Assembly (NCBI RefSeq): GCF_963422355.1
Contig: NC_085103.1
Span: 248,001 to 312,000, forward strand
Source: Corticium candelabrum
Lineage: Eukaryota; Porifera; Homoscleromorpha; Homosclerophorida; Plakinidae
DNA length: 64,000 bases
Direction: 5' to 3'
Below, one piece after another: positions 21,624-33,491 of the stretch (within the stretch, counting starts at the first letter, position 1; each line of letters begins with the position of its first letter). The notes below the pieces were generated by a model. It saw only the letters and a list, made by a program, of their open reading frames with translations, had not been told where the DNA came from and made no database searches. The position numbers and the translations under genes are program-made.

Positions 21624-24600
21624 TTGGCTTCTAGCAATATGTCCAGCAAGTTGGTTGAGGAAGTTGACAGTGATGATGATGATGCGGATGATGGGGGGAC
21701 AGATAGCTGCCAGCGTCGCGATCTCCTTTCCACACTCACCTGTGAGTCAGAGTTGGAGAGTTGCTCTTGCCCCTTATGCCATTGTTCGTACGCCAACAGT
21801 AACTCCCTTTGGCAACATATTAATTTGGAACGCGTCTCTCGCTCTCGTTTTCCATCCGCGTCTTTTTTGTCTGCTCACAAACGGCGTCTCTGTTCTGAAT
21901 GTGGCTTCGCATATTCTGCCCATTGGAAAGTTTGTCGACGGTCTCAAGGCCCTGGTCGCCCTAGATGTGGTGGTTTGATGGTAGATCCTCTTCTGTCTTC
22001 CTGGCTCTCTGGAATGCCGTCGACTCACGATCTGGCTAGCGCGCCTACAGATGTTACTTCACGTCATTCTGTAACAGGTGAATCAGCGTCTGGTGCTTCC
22101 TCAGATTCTTCATCTTGTCCTTTCACTGATCAGATCAGCCATTTTGAAGACCCTGTTCTTAAAGCAATCAAGGCAGCATGCAGCCTCGCGTGTCCCGTTC
22201 ACCTGGAGGCTGTCTTGTTTGAGTCTTTGATGCAAGAGGCTTCTCTGCTACAAGTCAAGACTATTGGCCATATTCCACGCTCTGTTCGTCCTGTTCTTGC
22301 GGAAGTTCTTGCCACAGAATTCAGGAATGCCACATACCATGGTTTATGGGGCTATGCTCGTCTTCACATGTTCCCTAAAGCTGTTTTGAGATGCCCACCA
22401 AGAAGCGGACGGAAGAAACGTGTTTTTGTCAAATCCTTGTTATTATCCCGTCTAGAACGGTGGACTTCTGGTGATATTCAGTCTCTTTGGTTTGAGGCTA
22501 GACTGAATGCTGATTGTAAACAGTCTTCTAATTGCAAGTCTTCGCCTGTAGATCAGATTAATCGAAAACGGGCGCTTGCTTATGCCAGAGAAGGTCGTTA
22601 CAGAGATGCCATGCGGTGCCTTGGCTCTCTGGGTACAGCCAGCCCTCATGACAGCAAGGTTCTTGAAGAAATCTATCAACGCCACCCAGAGCATGTCTTG
22701 CCAACTGTTTCTGGTGATATCCCTCCTTCACTATCTGTCAGTATGGATTCAGTTCTGGCTTCACTTCAAGCTTTTCCTCGAGCATCCAGCCCTGGTGCTT
22801 CTCAACTGAAGTCTCAGCATTTGTTTGATGCTATTCTTGGTACTACAACTCCTTCAGCCAAGCAGTGTTTGGAGAACTTGACCTGTTTCGTAAATTTTCT
22901 TTTGTCTGGTCGTGCTGACCCTAGGATAGCCCCTTGGTTATGTGGAGCACGTCTCACTGCTCTATTGAAGAAGCATGGTGGTGTCCGCCCTATAGCTGTC
23001 GGTGAGGTCCTACGTCGACTTGTCAGCCGTCTGTGCTGTTCTGCTGTGAAAGAGGACTTACCTGACACCTTTTTGTCTTATGGTCAGGTTGGTGTTGGTG
23101 TCCCAGGAGGTTTAGACGCTGCTGTGCACACACTATCAGCTTGTATTGCTCGATATGGATCTGATCCCAACTTGTTTTGCCTAAAAATTGATATGAAAAA
23201 TGCCTTTAATGAATGCTCTCGAGCTTCTTTTTTGGTGTTACCATTGTGAAGGTATGTTGCATTTTGGGAATTCTTGGATCAAGTCATCTGCAGGAGTGCA
23301 ACAAGAGGATGCCCTTGGTCCCCTACTATTCTCCCTCGTTCTTATGGAGTTTTTGGATGATGTGGGTCCATTGCCAGATATGAAGCTGAAGTTATGGTAT
23401 TTGGACGATGGCTCTTTCCTTGGCCAGCGAGCTTCAGTTGCTTGTCTCTTGGATGCCTTGTTATCAAAGGGTCCCTCCTTTGGTCTTCATATCAATTTGA
23501 ACAAATGTGAGGTCTTTTGGCCTCTGGAGATCAGAATTTCCCCAAATTTGCTACAGAAATTCAGCGCAGTGTTCAGGTTCATGGTGGTGTTGACTTCCTT
23601 GGTTGTCCTGTATATGGATCTTCCTCATATGTTACTGAATTTGTTTCCCAACGAGTGGACAAGATTTTGGATTGGCAGGACTGTTTGACAGCTTTAGAGG
23701 ATCCTCAGGTGGAGCTTCATCTTCTCCGCAGCTGTTTGAGCCTTTGCAAGCTAAATCACATCATTAGAACGGTTCCTGGCTTCAAGATCAATGATGTATT
23801 GATGCAGTTTGACAGTGGTCTTCATCACAGTTTAGAGGCTTTATCCTCTTCTTCGGTCTCTGACCTGGCATGGAAACAGGCAACTCTTCCAGTTCGTTTG
23901 GGTGGTCTAGGTCTTCGTGAGGCCTCTAGATCTTTATCTGCAGCTTTCGTTGGCAGCTGCAACTCTTCTCGGCAGTTGTCTCTCCGTCTTCTTAATGACT
24001 CAGCGTTCATGCCGGTACATGAAGAAAATGATTGGACTCAGCATTCTTCCTCTTTCCCTGGTGAAGTGCAATGCCGGCAACATCTTGCAAGTCTTTTACC
24101 ACCTACTAGTTCTGTCTTGTCCTCTGTTTCTTCTACACAACATTCCTTCCAGAAGGCTCTGGATGATGCTTTGAGATCCAGCATTAAAGTCAGCCTTGTT
24201 AGTCTGCGAGAACAGGCACGTTTCAGTGCTCTCGCATATCCTCATGCGGGGGCTTGGTTGAGGGCAATCCCCAACTCAAGTTTGGGCCTGGCCATGTCTC
24301 CGCGTGAATTTGTGACTTCTTTGCGTTTGCGTTTGGGAATTCCGGTTTTTCCAGCACCCCCACACTCAGTCCGTTGTGTGTGCGGTCATGAATTGGACAT
24401 TTTTGGTGACCATGCTTTTGGCTGTGGTCCTCTTCGGATTAAGCGACATGATGCCTTATGTGACGTCATCTTCCACTAGTTACTCTTAGACAACTCCAAT
24501 GTACGTCGAGAACAACGCTGTTCCTCTCATTCTATGACAAGACCAGGTGACGTTTTCCATCCCGACTTTTCCCTAGGCAAGGCTGCTTATTTCGACATTT

Positions 24601-24818
24601 CCGTGAGGAATTCGTTCACTCCCTCTCACCTTATTAATGCTGCCATAAAAACTGGTGCTGCTGCTGAGGCTGGGGAAGTGGACAAAGATGAACGCCATCT
24701 TGCTAACGTTTCAAGTTATGGCTGTTTGTTTAATTCTCTTGTGGTGGAATCATACGGAGTGTGGGCTGCACATAGTCTGGAGGTGTTGAGATCAATTGTC
24801 AAGAAGTCTCTTCTATAA
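21624..24818 (+). pseudogene. RLE-type non-LTR retrotransposon (R2/NeSL/Hero-like), broken
   Basis: The N-terminal part has an acidic stretch and a C2H2 finger (CPLCHCSYANSNSLWQH). The reverse transcriptase follows with motif A LKIDMKNAFNE (about 23185-23215). The frame then breaks near 23225-23250, probably with a small deletion, and continues as AGVQQEDALGPLLFS (motif B) and LWYLDDGS (motif C). A second shift near 23520-23690 leads into FLGCPVYG..., then a CCHC-like knuckle CVCGHELDIFGDHAFGC. An in-frame TAG at 24477 precedes the final block RPGDVFHPDFSLGKAAYFDISV, which fits a restriction-like endonuclease core. The order (finger, RT, CCHC, RLE) fits early-branching site-specific LINEs. 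It ends near an AT microsatellite at 24990-25014. At least two frameshifts and one stop make it dead. Confidence 0.85.
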
Positions 24819-25073
24819 TCTGGCTTGTCTCTGGGCCAAGCTTCCAGGCAATTTCACGAACAGTTATCTGTTCGTTTATGGCAATACAATTCAAGACTGG
24901 TTAGTGACTATCTGCCTAATTATTATGACTTTTTGTGCTTCCGTCCTTAGGGCGGATATGTGTTATCTGTGTTATCTGTATTATATACAAATATATATAT
25001 ATATATATATATATAAACCGATTTCTGAAACCTACTTTGAAGTAGGTTTAGCAAAGTAGTTTAGGTTTAACTG

Positions 25074-25262
25074 TATGGCGTGCCATCGCTGCCAAAACAT
25101 TTGCGCTGACATTTGCATTTGCATTTGACATTCGCGTTTGCTTTCGCGTTTGCTTTCGCGTTTGCGTTCACATTTGCTTTCGCGTTTGCTTTCGCGTTTG
25201 CTTTCGCAGTTGCTTTCGCGTTGACGGTTTGCTTTCGCGTTTGCGCCTGCTTTCGCGTTTGC
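25074..25262 (+). repeat. TATGGCG-type transposon end followed by a 12-bp minisatellite
   Basis: TATGGCGTGCCATCGCTGCC at 25074 matches the terminal motif of elements A-C. It is followed by an array of GCGTTTGCTTTC units (about 25133-25262). On both strands the array is open and would encode alternating Ala-Lys/Ala-Asn or Phe-Ala runs, which I take as an artefact. The partner end was not found in the window. Confidence 0.55.
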
Positions 25263-25478
25263 TCTAAATTCATTAGTTATTTAATTGAAGTAAATATTTC
25301 TCTGCATGTGTGATTGTGTCTGTACGCCGACACGACAATTTAAGATTCCGATTACGGATTGATTGGAAGATCGACAATGCATGTGTTGCTAGTGTGGAAA
25401 TCGGCAGTGGCCGGAAGTAGCTTCTTTCACGCCAATCCTACTGTCATGCACAGGTGGATGTAGCAAGATCACCACAAC

Positions 25479-25673
25479 ATGGAGATTAGCTTTCTTACTA
25501 TCTCACAAGAAGAGCACACCGTACAGAAAAACTGGATTCTCAGCCGTCTTAGCTTTGCCCTTCTACGAGCACGCATCATGCATGTCTCTCAGAGGATCAA
25601 CAGGGTGAAGTTCAGAGGCTCAACAAAGGACAGCAAAATTCTGCTGGCAACAGCAGAAGAACGCTTTAGATAA
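25479..25673 (+). pseudogene. Transposase-like C-terminal fragment (family unrecognised)
   Basis: The frame contains LSFALLRARIMHVSQRINRVKFRGS. A related stretch, out of frame in places, occurs at 49640-49725 (.. RIHHVSQRLQNKKNTYQQ..). Two independent copies of the same protein tail, each near TATGGCG-type ends, suggest a transposon-encoded product. I do not know the family. Confidence 0.35.
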
Positions 25674-25731
25674 CTGCCTTAGTATTATACACACATATTC
25701 TATTAGTAACAATAACTAGTTTCGTTGCTAG

Positions 25732-26199
25732 GGGCGCGTTTCTTTAGCCTCCACCGTCTAATCCGGATTAGGTGGTGGAGTTCCTGCGCGTTTCTTGTTT
25801 TCTCCACCGGTGGAGCTGGTGGAGCTCCACCAGCTCCACCAGTTCAACCGCCTTTCGCTGGTTGAGCTGGTGGAGGTCCGGTGGAGGTAGATCACTGCGC
25901 ATGCTCACTGCTACACAGAATCAAAGCCACACAATGAAAGATACCAGTTAGAAGCAAAAGCAACATCTCGGTGTCGTCCAATAAGTCAGTGAACAGAGAA
26001 GCTGCAAATGCAACAATAGCCATGCACGTAGGACAAGAACAGATCCATTTCGCAATATTAGCCGAATGCGCATGCTCACCTCCACCGGCACGTTTCTTTA
26101 TTCCACACTAATCCGCCTCCACCGGAATACATCCGGCTAATCCGGTGGAGGTCTACCACCTCAACCGGATTAGTCGGTGGAGAATAAAGAAACGCGCCC
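25732..26199. mobile_element. MITE with GGGCGCGTTTCTTTA ends
   Basis: GGGCGCGTTTCTTTA at 25732 recurs inverted at 26185-26199, followed inward on both sides by TCCACC/GGTGGAG-rich sequence. Flanks are TAG on both sides (25729-25731 and 26200-26202), a 3-bp duplication. The interior contains a palindrome of GGTGGAGCT units (25812-25851). The size of 468 bp and lack of coding potential mark it as a miniature element; a 3-bp duplication hints at PIF/Harbinger. Confidence 0.72.
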
Positions 26200-26239
26200 T
26201 AGATGTCTAGATGTAGTACGATTTATTGAAATACACCAG

Positions 26240-26386
26240 GCTTCCACAGTAGTAGGTATGCTAGTAGTAATAAAGTGCGTTCGCGCATTAGAGAGACTGG
26301 TGGAATGTGGCCATTTGCGCGACAAAGATGTTGCCCTCCGGGCGGATATTGGTATCAATCGAAAGCTCTTCACTTGCCGGATCTAA
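26240..26386 (+). pseudogene. Coding fragment with ERLVEC motif, plus strand
   Basis: The frame reads VIKCVRALERLVECGHLRDK. A related minus-strand fragment (LLKCVHELERLVECSVHPKAW) lies at 27265-27380, immediately left of element B. The two are inverted copies of one unrecognised coding family. Confidence 0.35.
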
Positions 26387-26607
26387 TTACACTCACTGTT
26401 GGGCTACAGAGACGTAGCTGAAGTTATTAGAGCCAATTTCCTGTATTTTAATGAGTTAGGGGGCGGAGAAAGGCGGGATTAGGGTTAATTGCATAAAGCT
26501 AAGTACATAATTGTTATAGCTAGCAGGCTGTTAACAGTAACCCAACACAGTAAACTTCCCAGTTGGGGTGTCAGCTAGCTAGGAAAGAGTGCGTCTAGGG
26601 TCCGTTT

Positions 26608-26913
26608 CTACTCTTCATCCTTGGAACTTTCAGTTTCAGACGACGACGAATCTTCTGATTCAGGACCAACTTCGAACTCAATGACCATCTGCTCTACAAC
26701 GTCGTCTAACACACCGTGTATTGTCCTGTAATGCTTCTCCACCTTCTCACGTACGTGCCTCACGCAGTTTGCCCACTTTTCCACAGTAACGTTTGCTAGA
26801 CCTTCTCTACACAGACGCTTGATGTTTTCCATCGTAAACCCACCAATCCCTGTGTTGTGCTGTGCAGCATAACTGTAGGTCAAAGTCCTCAAATGGATGT
26901 CATCAACGCTCAA
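26608..26913 (-). pseudogene. Transposase C-terminal fragment (IS630/DDE-type, tentative)
   Basis: The 101-codon frame contains a GGFTMENIKRLCREGLANVTVEKWANCVRHV block followed by an acidic serine-rich end (ESEDSSSSETESSKDEE). A terminal helix with W..C..H and an acidic tail is characteristic of the C-termini of several IS630-like transposases in marine invertebrates. No catalytic part is present upstream, so this is a fragment. Family assignment is tentative. Confidence 0.4.
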
Positions 26914-27383
26914 GAATGCACTAAATGGCTGGTCAGTTTGGTTCTGGTATGGTCAAATTAGTCAAGTTCTCGTGGTTTCCAGACGCTTCTCTGAGCCAGA
27001 AGTGAATGAGTGTATGTATCTGGTACTTAAAGCTGTTCCTAGAAGAGGCAACTGACACATACAACCAGTGAGCGCATAGAAATATCCAGGTCTGTTGTCA
27101 TGGGGTATAGCAAAAGTTCAATTTTAGTATATCATTGCATCATGAAGCAAACCGCGTTTCAAGCCAGCGAGGCAGCCAGAGGCAACACGTTCATACGTAC
27201 ACTTTCACGTAACAATATAGTTACCTCGTTTGTCATTGACACCAAACGCTCTGAAACGTAGATGCTAATTGTCTTCTGTGACAACGTAACATCCGTTTAC
27301 ACAAGCACTACGCCACGCCTTAGGGTGTACACTACATTCCACCAGTCGCTCTAATTCGTGAACGCACTTTAGTAGTACTGTAG

Positions 27384-27590
27384 TAGGGCGCGCCATGTGT
27401 GTCAAAAGTCGTTTCGTCGACTCATTGATGTCGTTTAGTCGGCTCATTGATGTCGTTTCGTCGGCTCATTGATGTCGTTTCGTCGGCTCATTGATGTCGT
27501 TTCGTCGGCTCATTGATGTCGATTCGTCGGCTCGTTGATGTCGTTTCGTCGGCTCATTGATGTCGTTTCGTCGTCTTATTGTTGTCAGCG
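27384..27590 (+). repeat. Left inverted repeat of element B with 22-bp satellite
   Basis: After the terminal motif, about eight units of CGTTTCGTCGGCTCATTGATGT run to about 27590. The inverse array occupies 49422-49560 at the other end. The spacing without variable spacers rules out a CRISPR-like organisation. Confidence 0.88.
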
Positions 27591-28780
27591 GGTGACCTCA
27601 GCGGTGCTTCACTCCAACGAGTGTCTTTACGGGATCGCGTTTCTAATGTCGACGTCATTGATGTCATGGTCGCTGACCATGTAGCTGCTGACTGCAGATT
27701 TACTACTAGCCAGACATGATAAGAAGAGCTAGAAGTGGCTCTACTACATTAGAGTTGGTAGGTGGTGGTATCAAATACTAGTTATGGGCGTGGTCAGCGC
27801 AAAAGAAAGAATTCGGAATGATCGGTAAGAACAGCACCTATACATAACATACAATTTCAAATACTAATTTAATATTCAATTGTTTCCACGAAAGTGGAAC
27901 GGACGAAATGGTCACGCATCCCCGGGCAGCCTGTTGTGTCTATCGTCTTCTGTCATTTCGTGTTACAAATTGACTACTGCGCGTGGAAGTTTCACGTTTC
28001 GATACGTGCTTCAAGTTAAACGGTAAAAATTATATAAAACTTGAATGGCAAGAATTAGAATTTACAAATAAAAAGAATAAAAATTAAAAAAATTATTTAT
28101 TAGAAATTAAAACACTTAAACAATAAAATTTAATAAATAAGAAAATTTATAATAGGAATTTATTTTTTACTAATTTAAAGTAGAAAAAAATTAAAAAAAT
28201 TGAAAATAAATAAAACAAACCAAAAAACTAGAATAACAAAATTACTTAAATAATGAAATGTAGGGAATGGAATGCCCTTATCATTTACTGTCCGTATAGT
28301 ACACAGATTTTAGGAACACCAACACATTGCTTAGCAAAGTAGTAGCGATACTTTTACTTCTACATCTCTCTACAAGCTCCTGCCGTTCGATCTCTCTCCG
28401 CTGTCTGCCATGCATGCAGTGGTATGTCTATAGACGGGCGCAAGTGTCTGTACGTGCTTGAGCGTGTACTTTCTATTGTGCATACGCATTTATATCATCT
28501 GAAGTCTAAACGTTCTGTAAACAATCCCAAATTCTTGTTCACTAACACCGCAGTGCAGTCTAAATCTAGTTATATATACGTACTTCAGAATTGACAACCA
28601 CCAGTACTATCTTTAATGCTACTTCCCTAGCTGATGGCTTAAGCCTTAGGTGTTTATTAACCTGTTAATTAACTAAGCTAATCTGTTTTCAGCGAAGTCA
28701 CGTGCCTGATGGTACAACTCCACTTCATTGAATTAGGAATGTGCCAAAGGATTTACTAGTACTTGGAGAGAATCTATGTC
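27591..28780. other. AT-rich flank inside element B, no gene
   Basis: 28020-28250 is very AT-rich low-complexity sequence (AAATTAAAAA-type). The remainder is unremarkable and no open frame or terminal repeat was recognised. Confidence 0.5.
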
Positions 28781-30261
28781 CTAATGCAAAAGAGCTGAGG
28801 GTATCTCAGAGACTGTCACAGACTGTTCATCGGATCTTTCAAGAGTTGTAGGGCCATCGTCGTCTATTCCACACCCGTCACAATCTGCCACCTATAGAAA
28901 ACTGGATAAATTATAATTTTATATATTTGAACAATTGAAAAGTATAGTCACACACTTACAGCCGTCATCTCTTCAATGACTTCCAGGCGTGCACCTCTAA
29001 GCATTCCTACTATCCAGAGTTGCAAGGGACTTCTGTGTCCTGCAGTACTGAGTGTGTGTCTTCGATATCCCTTACAGAATAGATCTAGTGCTCTATTAAT
29101 TCTTGGAGTGTAGACATAATGAAGGCAGAATAAGTCAGTATCGTTGGTAGGATTCAGTACCTAAGATTCTTCTAAATCACCAAAAAGTGACTAAAATTGA
29201 ACGGTACAGCCTTCAAATACGTCTCGCCAGAACCTCTCTATCCTCTGGTTGTGTGCGCTTTTTCCAGTAAGCATGCTGCCTCTTCCAGTTCCTCTCTGTT
29301 GAAGCATAAAGCGCGAGATATCAACGTTTTCTCCGCCTTTGTCTGATCGAACTCGGGAAGGCATTCCATAATTTGCAATCGCTTCTCTAAAATAATGAAA
29401 CACAGTAGAAGCACGGTTGCTTTTAGAGCATCGGCAGTATACTGGTAGTCTACTATAGCCGTCTATTCCAGCATGGATTACAAAACGATATCTAGAAATA
29501 CACCACACGATAAAGGTTGATTTAATTAAAAATTATCGGACATATCTTCAATTCACAGCAATACACCTTATTAGCTTGTGATTGCCGTCCACATGCCAAA
29601 GTGCGTTGGGACCGCGAACCTTGTACTGTCTCCGCGGTATAGCTCTTGCCCATCTTTCTGCTATGCCTTCTGGATCAACACGTGCTAGTGAGCTTGTTAT
29701 CCTGTGTCTCTGAATGCTGTACCCTCTACAACGCAATTGGCCCTGCACCATTCGATATCCGGCATCGGGAAAATCCCGTTTCACCTCTACAATTAGACGG
29801 TCCAATTCCAAATCGGACATGGCACTGAATCGCTGTGATACTTGTAGATTCACCGCAGCATACGCCTGTAAATAGTACTTCTTGACACACCAAGTAGCTC
29901 AAAAATTTTTGTGACAGAGAAATCGTGATCTAGGAGGAATGTCAGTTGATCTCTCCTAACCGCCAGTCTTGGTCTTCCTGTGTGTCCATCATTTACTGCT
30001 ACTGTTGTGTGCGCACGTTCCTCTTCCGCTGGTATGCGGTAAATCAAACCTAGTTTCTCAGATAAGAGCTCCTATACAGACACTAAACGCGCTAAGGCTG
30101 TTATCTCCCGCTGCCACTAATCGAGTGAGATGCCGGTGAAGTCGCTGCCCGTCGACTGCAGCATCTAGGAAATGTTCTCTTGGCACGTCTCCGCCTTCAG
30201 TTACAATTATCTCTTGCACAGGTGCTAGAAACTGACGGACGTTGCGCATAAACGCTTCCAT
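28781..30261 (-). pseudogene. Integrase-type DDE transposase of element B, decayed
   Basis: The gene reads leftward from an ATG at 30261. An N-terminal segment is followed by a helix-turn-helix region (SVTKIFELLGVSRSTIYRR). A one-base shift near 29850 leads to ..RMVQGQLRCRGYSIQRHRI, and the catalytic core begins at ALWHVDGNHKLIR. A GT-AG intron (about 29494-29561) splits it in phase. VRSDKGGEN and [10 protein letters not shown] supply the second Asp and the Glu. Two in-frame TAG codons follow (near 29195 and 29160). LHYVYTPRIN.. continues the family pattern, and a last exon (about 28781-28892) ends in SEIPSALLH. The closest relative in the window is the intact transposase of element C (61720-63232). 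Frameshift and stops show it is inactive. Confidence 0.85.
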
Positions 30262-30487
30262 GTTAGCCTTGCTTCAACATGTAGATATGGTTCACGTCTA
30301 TTTTAGCGCAAGTGTCGGTCACTTCCACTAATCAACCACACATGAAGCACAAAACATAGGAAGAAGGAGGAGTTAAGTTATCCAACTGACTGAATAGCAT
30401 ACCATTGCACCCATGCATTGGTTGCATAACAGCTTTAGCAGCAGGAACACCTGCACATTCATACACTATCTGTCTTTGTGGTAATAA

Positions 30488-31743
30488 TGGATCGAAGAGA
30501 GTCTGAAATATCTGCAGCAAAGACAATTCTCCACGACGCTATGCGCCATCTAGAGAGAGTGGAAGAAGGTGATACTCGGCAAAAGTTTCGCCCATCTGGA
30601 GAGGTTACGAATCAACACAATCAGCGAGAAGCTTAAGGCTTCCGCCCTGTTGAAGGTAACCAGAGAGTCAGCCATCAGTCCAGTTCTAGTGGAATTACTT
30701 CAATAGCAGTAGAACAGCGGCGTCTTTTTGGACATGGCAGCAGACCAAGAGGCTGTGAGTCCAGAACTCCGAGAGGTGTGAAGAGGAAGGCGCCAGCAAA
30801 CAGTGATCGGAGAAAGCCTTATCAACTGGGACATCGCAAAGTATGGACATTCAGTGTTATGTGATTAGCTGACAACCAGCGTGACACACCTTCTTCTCGT
30901 AATCGGAGATTGGAGCTGCTTGCAGCTGGCTTGGGAGAAAAGAAGATCACTCTTGGACAGTCGGATGACTACCTCGAGGTGCACAACACACTTCTTGAAC
31001 ATTTTCCCGCGCTGGAGAGTACTGGGTACGAGGTAATGAGGTTGACTGCTCGCCGCCAACTGGAAGTTATTCCATCTTTGGATATAACAGCTATACATTT
31101 GAAGACAGTGTTCGATCAAGCCAAGATGTATCTCAGACCGATTGCTAATAGCATTGACTTGGAGAGCGTAAACATGGTAACGTTGCTCTCTAGATTGAGT
31201 TGCATGGTGCTTTCAGTAAAAAACAATAGATATGTTTGTGTATTATGCAGCACGATAGCACGAGCACAGACAAAGTACAGCCAATGGTTCCCTGCCTTCA
31301 TTGTGGTCTAGACGTGAAAATGCCATCTCTGAGAGAGCATATGAAGATCCATTCAAGTTGTGACACAAAACCTTAGAGCCCCAGAAGGCGTTCATGAAAA
31401 GGACGAGAAGGACGAGAAGGACGAGAAGGACAAAAACGCAAGAAACAGGCCAGACTACAGTTAGAAACACGATCTGAAACTGTACTGCGTGCGTCTGCAG
31501 TGGCATGCACCGGCATTCTTTTCTATGTCTGTAAGCTTACCTAAATATAAGAATAAAGGAATTAATAAAATACTCCTAGCCCTTTTTAGTACGCAAGCAA
31601 ATCAGACCTATGCAGTAGAAGTGGAGATTCGGCTTTGGCTTTACTCTAATTTTCTTTGTGCTGTGTACTTATAGGAAGGAAGACCTTCCATGGGGGAGCG
31701 GAGTGTTTTTGTTCAAGAGACAGAATCTTCTGAACCATACACA
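30488..31743 (+). pseudogene. N-terminal exons of the element B HECT ligase gene
   Basis: A first exon starts MDRRESEISAAKTILHDAMR (30488) and ends near SGE with a GT donor, comparable to the first exon in element C. A main exon around 30895-31180 encodes LLAAGLGEKKITLGQS..VHNTLLEHFPALE..KMYLRPIAN, the same block as LVEAGLGEKRV..YIRPIQK in element C. A zinc-finger exon (about 31285-31375) reads PCLHCGLDVKMPSLREHMKIHSSC. A short acidic exon (about 31677-31743, SVFVQETESSEP) follows. Stops near 30690-30890 interrupt the reading. The C-terminal half lies about 10 kb downstream. Confidence 0.65.
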
Positions 31744-31817
31744 GTTGTAAGTAGACTGAATTATTTCTCTTTAGACAAATTCTGCATTAGTCAAATGTGC
31801 GTGTTTGTTGGTGTATG

Positions 31818-31820
<3 letters not shown>

Positions 31821-31850
<30 letters not shown>

Positions 31851-32088
31851 GCGTAAGGGGTGTTGAGAAGGTAGTCACAAACCGTGGGAAAAGCAGATGT
31901 GCAGCGAATGTACGATTCCAAGGAGAAAGTTTCTTATGTGAATGTAGAAAATCATTTAGACGACACGGCGACCACACAAGACACAGGCGGTTTTGTCCTG
32001 GTAATTTGACAGTTGCTCAGGAGCACAATCCAAGGGTCCCACTATCATAGTTTCTTTTACTATGGGCGGCTTCAAGGTTCAAAGTTCA

Positions 32089-32132
<44 letters not shown>
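31821..32132 (+). repeat. (GTGC)n and (GT)n microsatellites flanking a zinc-finger-like reading
   Basis: GTGC repeats at 31821-31850 and a GT run at 32093-32132. Between them (about 31857-32008) is a frame containing FLCECRKSFRRHGDHTRHRRFC, a C2H2-like finger of the kind found in LINE and other element ORFs in cnidarians and sponges. No flanking domain helps to place it. Confidence 0.55.
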
Positions 32133-32651
32133 ATGGCGCACGCGTTTGTGCTTCTGCGTGTCTGTGTATCTGATAAAGTTGATTCACACACAATGTCTAT
32201 CCAACGTAACGTAACCCAAGGATTAGTACATATTTATACTTGAACTCGCTGTACTGTCGCATGTCAACCAAAACTGTATTGTTGTAGAAGAGAGGCTGAG
32301 TGATCAGTGGATGGTCCGGCTATTTAATTTTTTACATTTCAATTTTCATGTTTTCATTTTAATTTTCAACATTTATTTAATTTTTCAATTTTTTTTTAAT
32401 TTTTAAATTTTATTTTCCTTTTTATTTTTTGTAAAATGGTTTTTTTATCTTTTGATGTTTGATTCTTGTGATCTTTAGATTTATCTTTTAAAGTTTGATT
32501 TTTAGGCACCTATGTGCTCAAAACTAGATACTTGAACGCGCAGTTCGCTTTTCTATTTCTAAGATGAATGGAAAATAGAAAATTGAAAATGACCGAAGAC
32601 ACTACTTTATGTTCGCGTTCACTGTGAATCTGGAACTACGTAATGAACCAC
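32133..32651. other. AT-rich spacer, no gene
   Basis: 32320-32500 is a T-rich low-complexity tract (repeated TTTTAATTTT). No feature beyond this was recognised. Confidence 0.5.
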
Positions 32652-32835
32652 CTAGCTGTGTAGTCTTGCGTGGCCAGACGTTTGCGCGCGGGGGAGGAGC
32701 GTGCGGGGAGGAGGAGCCTGTAGTACGTCTGGACACAGTGGCCGGGTTTTTGTTGGCGACGCTAGAATCTTGGCGTGACCAATCACGTTGCAGAACCGCA
32801 ATTATGGGCGTAGCTTAACTATCACGTCCGGGACT

Positions 32836-33123
32836 TCATGCCTTCAATCACTAAAATGTCGTACGTACGATGAAGAGTCGATTTCACTTGCCATTCTGTT
32901 TGCAACTAAGTCTATGGGGTACCTTGAACTTCGACCTTTACAGGAACAGGTAGTGAAACACTTTGTAGGAGATAGAGACGTTTTTGTGTCCTTTCCCACC
33001 GGCGGTGGCAAGTCGATGTGCTACGCTATCCTACCGCTTGTCATACCTGCGTTTTTTAGTGCCAGGAAGATTGATACCAGACTCTTCGGCAGACCGTTTT
33101 ACTGGAGAACGAGCCGGAGTTGA
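32836..33123 (+). pseudogene. RecQ-like superfamily II helicase N-terminal fragment
   Basis: The frame reads YLELRPLQEQVVKHFVGDRDVFVSFPTGGGKSMCYAILPL: a Q-motif-like LRPLQ, then Walker A (PTGGGKS) with the CYxxLPL continuation typical of RecQ-family helicases. The similarity stops after about 90 codons and the frame ends at 33123. In the intact protein, motifs Ia to VI would follow. It is inside a TAGNCTCG element and reads inward from its left arm. Confidence 0.75.
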
Positions 33124-33140
33124 AGACGCTGACATCGGTA

Positions 33141-33491
33141 TCAAGCGCGCACGTTCTGATGGTTCATATCACCGACTACTCGTTGAACCTGAACATCTAG
33201 ACCATGCAATTTCCCAACGGCGTTGATCTGCCCTCGCAACTCTGCCTCCTTCCTAGTGAGCTCATCTCGTAGGGATTTCAACTTCTCTAGATTTCTTGCG
33301 CAAGGTCGAGAGTGTGGTGGGAGCATGACGCTCACCGAATCAGGGTAAAACTCGGCCACAAACTCTTCTAAGATTACCTTAAGATGTTCATTGCGAGAAC
33401 TGTGCACTAAGCTGCGGGTCGCAGGTTTCGTAGTCACTTTGCAAAGAACGCAATCCATCCAATCAGCCTTGTAATTCTGACATCCGGTCAA
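33141..33491 (-). pseudogene. DUF6589-type protein N-terminal fragment (zinc-binding)
   Basis: The 116-codon frame has C-x2-C (DCVLCK) and a later RPCARNLEKLKSLRDELTRKEAEL helix with a preceding PPHS. This fits the cysteine-bearing N-terminal segment that precedes DUF6589 in its proteins. It reads inward from the right arm of copy 4. The assignment is by pattern only, but a separate piece of the same protein type in copy 3 supports it. Confidence 0.5.

Noticed and set aside
25067..25313. Ala-Lys/Ala-Asn or Phe-Ala repeat protein
   Set aside because: Translation of the 12-bp minisatellite next to a transposon end; no start context or flanking domain.
27390..27590. Regularly repeated 22-bp array resembling a CRISPR array
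   Set aside because: Units are directly adjacent with no unique spacers, the genome is eukaryotic, and the array is part of an inverted repeat of element B.
32836..33123. A functional host RecQ helicase gene
   Set aside because: Only about 90 codons around Walker A remain, enclosed in a 1.1-kb element with target duplications.
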